In this document: piece after piece, positions 1 to 5,768 of the stretch
How the letters are laid out: the number at the start of each line of letters is the position of its first letter
Position numbering within the stretch: the first letter of the stretch is position 1
Origin: an uncultured Clostridia bacterium
Lineage (GTDB): Bacteria > Bacillota > Clostridia > TANB77 > CAG-508
Length of the DNA stretch: 18,266 nt
Assembly (NCBI GenBank): GCA_947632745.1
Contig: CANRQH010000014.1
Location: forward strand, 1 to 18,266
Direction: 5' to 3'
Made by a program: the position numbers and the translations under genes
The notes under the pieces: generated by a model
Database searches by the model: none
Seen by the model: only the letters and a program-made list of their open reading frames with translations
Told to the model about the DNA's origin: nothing

Positions 1-284
1 ACAAACCAAGTAATATATATATTACTTATTTTTTCAAATAAAGATTGATACCTATTTAATATGTCTTGGATTTCTTTAGAATAATTTTCTTTTCTTCTTC
101 CATAAAATTTAATTTGATTTGAAATACTTTTTTCTAATAAATTAATTTTCTTTTTTTCTAAATTTTCACAAGTATTTATAAATAATGCAGAATATATTTT
201 TATTTCATCTTGTTCTCTATTGCTTAATTCTTTTAAATCTCGCATTAGTTCTATTTCTAACTCTTTTTTATCAGTCCTAACCAT
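1..284 (-). CDS. Hypothetical helical protein, C-terminus cut by window edge
   Basis: The frame opens at an ATG at 284 and stays open to the left edge, giving at least 94 residues (MVRTDKKELEIELMRDLK...). A strong GGGAGG ribosome site sits 7-8 bases upstream, and a good sigma-A promoter lies just before it. The sequence is highly charged, rich in Lys, Glu, Asn and Ile, with no signal peptide or membrane segment; it looks like one or two long amphipathic helices, possibly coiled coil. I do not recognise a family and propose no function. Its own promoter suggests it is not simply a tail of the DUF2953 gene upstream. The C-terminus is missing. Confidence 0.7.
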   Translation of the reverse strand, partial: MVRTDKKELEIELMRDLKELSNREQDEIKIYSALFINTCENLEKKKINLLEKSISNQIKFYGRRKENYSKEIQDILNRYQSLFEKISNIYITWF

Positions 285-327
285 CTTCTGTTTCCTCCCA
301 CTTTTTCTTTCAGTATTTTCTTATAAA

Positions 328-356
328 ATTATATCAATAAACCATTTTTTCGTCAA
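328..356 (-). promoter_or_regulatory. Sigma-A promoter for the truncated gene 1-284
   Basis: On the minus strand, TTGACG (356-351) is followed by a 17-base spacer and TATAAT (333-328). This leaves a leader of about 35 bases before the ATG at 284. Confidence 0.7.
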
Positions 357-372
357 CATTTTTTTATTATAA

Positions 373-993
373 TTATTTGCTACTTATAAAAGATAGATTT
401 TTGTCATTATTAAAATCGTTTTTGTTTTTTCTTTTAAGATTAGATATTTCATTAATAATATGTATTATTTTAACTTTAAATATCCCATCAAATTCTGCCT
501 TTATAATATTTTTATTTTGATATATTGGAGTTATTTCCCAAAATGTTTTATTTTCATTTGCCATCAAATTTCTTAAACTTATTGCAAGTACTGTAGATGC
601 TATTCCTACAAAAATAGCATTTAATGCTGCATCATCTATTCCTATTTGTACTTTTAACCTAAATTTTTTTATTTCTGAATATTTTAATGCTTTTAACATT
701 TTTATATCAAATTTGTTTTTACTATTTTTTACTTTATTTTGTATTTTTTCTATTCCTTTAGTTAATTTTTCCTTTTTTCCTTTTAATTTTGTTAAATCTA
801 TTTTTAGGATATTTATCTTATCTAATAATTTTAAATATACTATTATTTTGCAGTCTTTATTTAAATGACTTTCATTAATTTTTGTAGTTGAAAATTTTAA
901 ATTATCTATATGTATTTCTATTGATGTGTATAATATTAAAATTGTTGATAAAAATAAAATTATAAAAACAAATAAAAAAAACAATATTACCAC
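373..993 (-). CDS. DUF2953 family membrane-anchored protein (YtfI-like)
   Basis: A 206-residue protein with one N-terminal membrane segment (about residues 1-22), a charged Lys-rich middle, and the motif GIDDAALNAIFVG at about 118-130. That motif, followed by a hydrophobic stretch, is the hallmark of DUF2953, found in spore-forming Firmicutes as YtfI, usually next to the sporulation gene ytfJ/gerW. That partner is not visible here. The start is uncertain: an in-frame TGA at 1002-1000 limits the frame, the first available start is GTG at 993, and the ribosome site before it is weak. A TTG at 984 is an alternative. It lies just downstream of rnpB on the same strand. The family call rests on pattern recognition; its biochemical function is unknown. 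Confidence 0.65.
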   Translation of the reverse strand: MVILFFLFVFIILFLSTILILYTSIEIHIDNLKFSTTKINESHLNKDCKIIVYLKLLDKINILKIDLTKLKGKKEKLTKGIEKIQNKVKNSKNKFDIKMLKALKYSEIKKFRLKVQIGIDDAALNAIFVGIASTVLAISLRNLMANENKTFWEITPIYQNKNIIKAEFDGIFKVKIIHIINEISNLKRKNKNDFNNDKNLSFISSK

Positions 994-1049
994 TTCTTTT
1001 CAATTCTTTTAATATCATTTTTTCCATTTTTTCTAATTTAATACATATT

Positions 1050-1400
1050 GAGCAAACCTGTAAGCCGGGTTCTGTCATTTAAATTAGTCATTTATCTAGG
1101 CTATATATTGCTATATAGCTCAAGCCACACAAGTTTGGACCACCGAGCAGGTGTTTAAATATCCATTTTAGGTGTTGCTCCAGATGGGGTTTGCATTGTC
1201 GCCACATGTCACCATATGGCCGGTGAGCTCTTACCTCGCCTTTTCATCCTTACCATTAATTTAATGGCGGTTATTTTCTGTTGCACTTTCCTTAAGGTTT
1301 CCCTCACTAGACGTTATCTAGCATCATTGCTCTATGGAGCCCGGACTTTCCTCTCGCAAATCCTTTCGGATTTTGCCAGCGACTAATCAGTTTACCTTGA
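1050..1400 (-). ncRNA. rnpB: RNase P RNA (bacterial type)
   Basis: The minus strand carries the universally conserved RNase P core. GAGGAAAGTCCGGGCTCC (CR-I/P4 5' side) lies near 1335-1355, AGGTAAGAGCTCACCGG near 1220-1237, and ACAGAACCCGGCTTA (CR-V/P4 3' side) near 1061-1076. Terminal pairing of GTAAAC near 1396-1391 with GTTTGC at 1057-1052 forms P1 and sets the approximate ends. The roughly 350-base length is normal. This RNA is the catalytic subunit that trims tRNA 5' leaders. A possible promoter, TAGAAA-N17-TATAAT, lies in the end of the upstream ATPase gene (TATAAT near 1456-1451), implying a leader of about 45 bases that would be removed. No clear terminator follows. Confidence 0.95.
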
Positions 1401-1451
1401 AAAAGATAAATAATTAAAATATTTACACTTCTTAGATACTATATTTTCTAT

Positions 1452-1472
1452 TATAACATATATTATGTTATA
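1452..1472. repeat. Perfect palindrome at the 3' end of the ATPase gene
   Basis: TATAACATA, then TAT, then TATGTTATA: 9-base perfect arms overlapping the ATPase stop codon and the possible rnpB -10. With no GC pairs and no clean U-run it is a poor terminator. It could be an operator, or chance in AT-rich DNA. Confidence 0.4.
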
Positions 1473-2661
1473 TTTCTAGTAGCCAATCTATAATATTTTT
1501 GTGAATAATTCCATCTCTTGAAAAATCTTTTTTATCTAATGATAAAACATATTTAGGTACATCATCATTTACTGAACTTAAAGCTCCAAATTCTCTTTCT
1601 ATTACACTTTCTTTATCCAATAAATAGGCAACTTGAAAATACAATTTTTCATTTGTTTTTGTCGCAATAAAATCAATCTCGCCATCTTTCGTTTTTCCTA
1701 TATATACTTCATATCCTCTTTCTAACAATTCATTATAAACTACATTTTCAATGGCAAAACTTTTATTTATTTCAAAATTGTTATTTTTTATTTGTGCTAT
1801 TCCTAAGTCTGTCATATAATATTTGTTTAAGGTTTTTAGTATAGCTTTTCCGTGTATATCATATCTGTAGATTTTCTTAATTATCAATGCTTTGCATAAT
1901 GCATCTAAATATACATATATAGTTTCAGTAGATACCGATTTTCCTTCACTTTTTAAATATTTTTTAATATTTTCAGCTGAAAATTCTCTTCCTGTTGTAT
2001 CTACAACATATTGCAATAATAAATTAAATAAAGTTATATCTTTTAAACCTAATCTTTCAACCACATCTCTTAATATAATTGAATCAAATACACTATGAAG
2101 ATAATCTTTTATATTATTTTCATCTGTAAATTGAGTTCTGTTTGGTAAACCTCCCCATTTTACAAAATCCCAAAATGTTTTTTCACTTTTAGCATCTTTT
2201 TTGGTTAATTTTGTAAATTCTTTATAACTTAAAGGATATATGTTAAACAAAACATATCTTCCAGATAAAACTGTTGAAAGCTCATTTGATAAAAGCTTGC
2301 TATTTGAACCTGTAATGAATATACTTATATTAGAAATAGAAGCTCTTAAAGAATTTACAACTGTTTCAAATTTGTCTACTCTTTGAATTTCATCTAAAAA
2401 TATATAATATATTTTTTTGTCCTTAACTTTGTCTTTTATAAAACTATTTAGTTTTTTATAGTCTTGCAATTCCTCATATTCTACTAATTCAAAATTAATA
2501 TAAATTATATGGTCGTCATTTACTCCGCTTTGTTTTATTTCATGTACTATTTGATTTAATATGACTGATTTGCCACATCTTCTTATCCCTACAAGAATTT
2601 TTACTAAATCCGAATTATAAAATCCCCTTATTCTTGATAGATAAACTTCTCTTTTTAACAT
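1468..2661 (-). CDS. AAA ATPase with DUF4143 C-terminal domain
   Basis: A 397-residue ATPase. An N-terminal AAA_14 domain has Walker A GIRRCGKS (25-32), Walker B YYIFLDEIQ (85-93) and a sensor-like FITGSNS. The C-terminal half is the DUF4143 module with a degenerate PD-(D/E)xK-like motif (GEIDF... then FQVAY). Proteins of this kind are common in gut Firmicutes, Bacteroidetes and archaea; their role is unknown, though toxin-antitoxin or mobile-element links have been suggested. I chose the ATG at 2661 over a GTG at 2670 because GGGTGAT lies 4 bases before the ATG and the promoter would start the transcript near 2672. It stands alone, downstream of a perfect-consensus promoter overlapped by an inverted repeat, so repression by a dimeric regulator is plausible. 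It contains no in-frame CGG codon. Confidence 0.88.
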   Translation of the reverse strand: MLKREVYLSRIRGFYNSDLVKILVGIRRCGKSVILNQIVHEIKQSGVNDDHIIYINFELVEYEELQDYKKLNSFIKDKVKDKKIYYIFLDEIQRVDKFETVVNSLRASISNISIFITGSNSKLLSNELSTVLSGRYVLFNIYPLSYKEFTKLTKKDAKSEKTFWDFVKWGGLPNRTQFTDENNIKDYLHSVFDSIILRDVVERLGLKDITLFNLLLQYVVDTTGREFSAENIKKYLKSEGKSVSTETIYVYLDALCKALIIKKIYRYDIHGKAILKTLNKYYMTDLGIAQIKNNNFEINKSFAIENVVYNELLERGYEVYIGKTKDGEIDFIATKTNEKLYFQVAYLLDKESVIEREFGALSSVNDDVPKYVLSLDKKDFSRDGIIHKNIIDWLLEI

Positions 2662-2678
2662 TTTTATCACCCATAATT

Positions 2679-2707
2679 ATTATAGTCTATTAATTTCATT
2701 TTGTCAA
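2679..2707 (-). promoter_or_regulatory. Perfect-consensus sigma-A promoter for the ATPase gene
   Basis: On the minus strand, TTGACA (2707-2702), a 17-base spacer and TATAAT (2684-2679). The expected start near 2672 leaves only about 11 bases of leader, so the GGGTGAT ribosome site would lie at the extreme 5' end of the mRNA. Confidence 0.85.
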
Positions 2708-2733
2708 GTTATTTCTCATTTGCGAAATAACTT
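2706..2733. promoter_or_regulatory. Operator-like inverted repeat overlapping the ATPase -35
   Basis: AAGTTATTTC (2706-2715) and GAAATAACTT (2724-2733) are perfect 10-base arms around an 8-base spacer. One arm overlaps the -35 hexamer by two bases, and the repeat extends upstream. The geometry fits a dimeric regulator. On the plus strand it could also fold as a hairpin before TTT, but no plus-strand gene ends here. Confidence 0.5.
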
Positions 2734-2785
2734 TTTAATAGTTTTAAAAAAATTTTTTCCATCGACAATTTAATGCATAATTTTT

Positions 2786-2813
2786 TTGTTTTCCACAATA
2801 CTATTTATATAAC
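2786..2813 (+). promoter_or_regulatory. Possible promoter for the small gene at 2850
   Basis: TTGTTT, a 16-base spacer, then TATAAC. It is a modest match but properly placed 37 bases before the start codon. Confidence 0.35.
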
Positions 2814-2849
2814 AATTTTTTTATTTATCTTAATTTTAGGAGGCTTAAA

Positions 2850-3131
2850 ATGCTTGCAAGTGTTAGATTACAAAGTAAACAAAGTGGTGAAATAAATAAA
2901 TTCTTAAGTGCATTTTACAATACTGATTTAGAAATTGGAAATAAATTAAAATGGGAAAAAAAATATGCAAATCCAATAGAAATAGCAGAAATAATAGGTG
3001 TGTTTGCAGATAATGCAGAAAAATTCAATATAAAAATGTGGATTAATTTGGATCAAGATATTTATATAAAAATCTCAGCCAATAATGCTAATTATATAAT
3101 AAAATATCTTTATGAGCGTTATCCATATTAA
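2850..3131 (+). CDS. Small conserved-looking hypothetical protein
   Basis: A 93-residue soluble protein starting MLASVRLQSKQSGEINKFL, with an excellent AGGAGG ribosome site 6 bases before the ATG. It has no signal peptide, membrane segment or cysteines. The pattern of hydrophobic and charged residues suggests a compact alpha/beta fold, ending with the helix-like YIIKYLYERYPY. I do not recognise the family. It is transcribed alone, divergent from the ATPase gene and convergent with the zinc-ribbon gene. Only 42 bases separate it from that gene, and I see no convincing terminator between them. Confidence 0.8.
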   Translation: MLASVRLQSKQSGEINKFLSAFYNTDLEIGNKLKWEKKYANPIEIAEIIGVFADNAEKFNIKMWINLDQDIYIKISANNANYIIKYLYERYPY

Positions 3132-3173
3132 TCCATATTTAATTACTTTATATACTTTTATTAATAAAAAATA

Positions 3174-3734
3174 CTATTCTTGACCTTCCCCTTTTTTATC
3201 ATCTTTTTTGCAGTCTTCTTTTTTGTTTTCACACTCTTTGTTTTCTTCTTTGCAATCATCTTTTTTATTTTCACATTCTTTATTTTCTTCTTTACAACAT
3301 TCTTCTTTTTTGTCCTCTTTGTCACAGTGTTCATCTTGCTCAATTACTTCTACTTCTTTTACTTCTTCTTGTGGTTGCTCTGTTCCACATTTTGGGCAAA
3401 ACTTTGCTTGTTTTTCCATATGTTCACCACATTTAATACATATTTTCATATCAGATAAATCTAATATTTCTTTATGATACTCTTCTATTTCTGCTACATA
3501 TGCATCTATTTTTGAGCATTCTTCCTCTAAATCTTTTTTTATATTTAAATTTTCATTAGCAGTATGTTTTTGGTAAACTTTTTTTCCTATTTCTTGATAT
3601 ATAACATTTATTTTAGATTTGTTGTCATTTATTTTCATTTTTAATTTTGCTTCTTTTGCAATTTTTCCTGTTTTTTCAGCAGCCCCTTTGTATGTTTCAC
3701 TAGCTTTTTTAGTTAATTTATCGAAAAATTCCAT
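3174..3734 (-). CDS. Zinc-ribbon protein with Cys/Glu/Lys repeat tail
   Basis: A 186-residue protein in three parts. Residues 1-95 are helical and charged. A zinc ribbon follows with CIKC (C99, C102) and CPKC (C113, C116). The tail from 122 is extremely rich in Glu, Lys and Asp and carries seven more cysteines (137, 146, 147, 154, 161, 168, 175). Within the tail, 14 residues beginning CKEENKECENKK occur twice in tandem. The N-terminal half resembles small Firmicute zinc-ribbon proteins of unknown role; the Cys-rich tail may bind metal, but that is inference. The ATG has AGGAGAG upstream. The long frames opposite it are by-products of the biased composition. It lies just downstream of gpsA on the same strand. 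Confidence 0.85.
   Translation of the reverse strand: MEFFDKLTKKASETYKGAAEKTGKIAKEAKLKMKINDNKSKINVIYQEIGKKVYQKHTANENLNIKKDLEEECSKIDAYVAEIEEYHKEILDLSDMKICIKCGEHMEKQAKFCPKCGTEQPQEEVKEVEVIEQDEHCDKEDKKEECCKEENKECENKKDDCKEENKECENKKEDCKKDDKKGEGQE
3213..3296 (-). repeat. Two tandem 42-base units in the zinc-ribbon tail
   Basis: Positions 3213-3254 and 3255-3296 align without gaps and differ at 6 of 42 positions, mostly silent. They encode two copies of a 14-residue Cys/Glu/Lys/Asn unit and point to a recent in-frame duplication. Confidence 0.85.
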
Positions 3735-3826
3735 AATATTATACTCTCCTTTTTTGTTTACTTATAAAATTCATATATTTCTATTTTAATATTATGTATA
3801 AATAACTATAATTTATACCTTTAAAA

Positions 3827-4820
3827 TTAATCTTCTTCCTTTTTTTGTCTTGTCATAAGAATTTTGAATGCATCTTTAGGATTTAAACCATTGTATAAAA
3901 TATCATATGCAGTATTTATAATTGGAAGTTCTATATTTAATTTATCTCCTAAACTTTTTGCAACTTCAATATTATCTATTGATTCTATTGTCATGCCAAC
4001 TTCTTTTTTGGTTTCCTCAATTGTTTTTCCTTGTCCAATTAAAATTCCTGCTTTTCTATTTCTTGAGTGTTCGCTTAGGCATGTTACAATTAAGTCTCCA
4101 AGTCCACTTAAACCATAAAAAGTTTCTCTTTCTCCACCTAAAGCCACACCTAATTTTCTTATTTCTACTAATCCTCTAGTAATTAAAGCTGCAAATGTGT
4201 TGTCTTTTCCTCCAACTCCTGCTACAACTCCGCTACAAAATGCAATTATGTTTTTTAATGCTCCTCCAAGCTCTACTCCTTTTACATCACTTGAAGTATA
4301 AATTCTTAAATATTCGTTCATAAATGTGTCTTGAACAATTTGTTTTACTTCTTCATCCTTAGATGCTATTACTAAAACTGTTGGAACTGCAATAGAAACT
4401 TCTTCTGCATGACTAGGTCCGTGATAAAACTCCAATTCTAGCATCAGGAATTTCCTCTAAAACAACTTCATCTAATGTAAGAGATGTTTCTTTTTCAATT
4501 CCCTTTGAACAAACAATTATAGGTTGTTTTTTAACATCTACATATTGTTTATATCCTCTTACTATATTTCTTGTAAATTTTGAAGGTGTAACTTGCAAAA
4601 TTAAATCTGCGTTTTTTATTACTTCTTCATAAGAAGTCTTACATTCTATATTTTCTGGAATAATAACATTTGGTAAAAATTTGCATCTTTTTTCATTGTT
4701 TATTAAGTCTGCCTCACCTTTATCAAATGACCATATTCTAATTTTATTTTCCATTTTTGCTAAGTGGATTGCTAAGGCTACACCCCAACTACCACTTCCT
4801 ATTATTGCAATATTTTTCAT
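3827..4820 (-). CDS. gpsA: Glycerol-3-phosphate dehydrogenase [NAD(P)+], needs +1 frameshift at CGGA
   Basis: GpsA reduces dihydroxyacetone phosphate to sn-glycerol-3-phosphate for phospholipid synthesis. The N-terminal Rossmann motif GSGSWG is at residues 8-13; later come SKGIE, GGALKNIIAFCSG, GLSGLGDLIVTC and SRNRKAG, all typical of the family. The gene is in two frames. Frame one runs from 4820 to codon 134 and ends as LSRT-stop. Skipping the C at 4421 gives LSGPSHAEEV, the conserved motif, and runs on to the stop at 3827, making a normal 330-residue enzyme. GAGGT precedes the ATG. It follows plsY by 53 bases, a standard pairing. An ATG at 4444 preceded by chance by GAGGAA could start the second half alone, but that product would lack the NAD site. 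No second gpsA is visible in this window. Programmed decoding fits better than a random lesion because the same CGGA recurs in other genes. Confidence 0.9.
4418..4421 (-). other. Inferred +1 frameshift site CGGA in gpsA
   Basis: In-frame TCA CGG ACC TAG. Dropping the C at 4421 gives TCA GGA CCT AGT, read Ser-Gly-Pro-Ser, matching the GpsA family motif. The zero-frame stop comes two codons after CGG. Confidence 0.85.
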
Positions 4821-4873
4821 TTTGAACCTCTTTCTTTTTTTATGATATGCATTTTGCTTTAAACTAATCTTTG

Positions 4874-5515
4874 TTACTCATTTGTATTTTTAAAACTTAA
4901 TTTATTTTCTGTGCCACTTACAATTCTTTTTATATTTTCTCTGTGATTAAATATAACAATAAGTGCTAATATTAAACTATATACTAAGTATTTAATTCCG
5001 CTTGCTTCTACTATAAAATTAGTACTAATAAATAGACTTAATACTGGGCATAATATTGCAGCAGCAATAGAACCTAAAGATACCATTCTAGTAATTGCAA
5101 TTACAACTAATCCAAATACTAAGCAAATTAAACCTATTTTCCAATTTGTCATAATTAATACTCCAATAGATGTTGCAACACCTTTGCCTCCTTTAAACCC
5201 AAAGAAAATTGGAAATGTATGCCCTACAACTACAAATATACCTGCAATTTGTATTAAAAATGCTCTATCTATATTTTTTATAATTAACCCTACAATTAGA
5301 GCAAGTAAAACTGAGGCTACTCCTTTTAAAATATCACATACAAGTGTAATTAATGCTGCCCTTTTTCCTACAACTCTAAGTACATTGGTTGTTCCTGCAT
5401 TTCCACTTCCTTTTTCTCTAACATCAAATCCTGCTAATTTTTTACTAATTATTACAGAAAAGTTTATGCTTCCAATTAAATATGCTAGAACCGCTACTAT
5501 TATATATGTTGCCAT
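4874..5515 (-). CDS. plsY: Acyl-phosphate:glycerol-3-phosphate acyltransferase PlsY
   Basis: A 213-residue multi-pass membrane enzyme that acylates glycerol-3-phosphate from acyl-phosphate to give lysophosphatidic acid. The three family motifs are present: GSGNAGTTN (36-44), GGKGVAT (109-115) and HRENIKR (191-197), between hydrophobic segments. The ATG at 5515 is chosen because AAGGAGG lies 7 bases upstream. A longer in-frame start at 5575 lies upstream of the expected transcription start and has no ribosome site. The gene leads an operon with gpsA, so the supplier of glycerol-3-phosphate and its first user are co-expressed. Confidence 0.95.
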   Translation of the reverse strand: MATYIIVAVLAYLIGSINFSVIISKKLAGFDVREKGSGNAGTTNVLRVVGKRAALITLVCDILKGVASVLLALIVGLIIKNIDRAFLIQIAGIFVVVGHTFPIFFGFKGGKGVATSIGVLIMTNWKIGLICLVFGLVVIAITRMVSLGSIAAAILCPVLSLFISTNFIVEASGIKYLVYSLILALIVIFNHRENIKRIVSGTENKLSFKNTNE

Positions 5516-5551
5516 ATCAATTCCTCCTTTACTTTTTATATAAGACATTAT

Positions 5552-5580
5552 ATTATATATTTTTTTAAATATCAATACAA
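5552..5580 (-). promoter_or_regulatory. Promoter for plsY-gpsA
   Basis: On the minus strand, TTGTAT (5580-5575), a 17-base spacer and TATAAT (5557-5552), about 37 bases before the plsY ATG. Confidence 0.6.
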
Positions 5581-5645
5581 AATTGCAAAACTTTTTTTAA
5601 AAAAATTTTTATACCTTTTGCATTATAAAAAATTTGTGATTTTAA

Positions 5646-5674
5646 TTGACTTTATTCCATTTTTGAGGTATTAT
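5646..5674 (+). promoter_or_regulatory. Promoter for the ClpE-like gene
   Basis: TTGACT (5646-5651), a 17-base spacer and TATTAT (5669-5674). The leader is about 85 bases. I looked for a CtsR direct repeat and a CIRCE element here and saw neither. Confidence 0.55.
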
Positions 5675-5768
5675 ATAATTTATGAAATTGTATAAATTAT
5701 TAATAAACATATACTATTAATAACAAATACAAATTATAAAAATATAGAAATGAGGAAATATATAAGTT

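Noticed and set aside
1892..2098. Open frames on the strand opposite the ATPase and pilus genes
   Set aside because: They lie wholly inside well-supported genes, lack ribosome sites and have no recognisable domains.
3180..3477. Long Phe/Ser-rich open frames opposite the zinc-ribbon gene tail
   Set aside because: They mirror the Glu/Lys/Cys-rich repeat on the other strand, have no ribosome sites and have low-complexity sequence.
4418..4421. Explaining the gpsA break as an ordinary sequencing or assembly indel, or a pseudogene
   Set aside because: Possible for one gene, but the same CGGA break occurs in three other genes with otherwise perfect halves, is not in a homopolymer, and identical CGGA strings out of frame show no disturbance. 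It remains the main alternative to exclude with raw reads.
5516..5575. Longer N-terminus for PlsY starting at 5575
   Set aside because: It starts upstream of the predicted transcription start and lacks a ribosome site; the ATG at 5515 has AAGGAGG and begins the first membrane segment as in the family.
5575..5768. CtsR or CIRCE heat-shock operator before the ClpE-like gene
   Set aside because: I looked for the GGTCAAA-type direct repeat and the TTAGCACTC inverted repeat and saw neither, so heat-shock control is not supported here.
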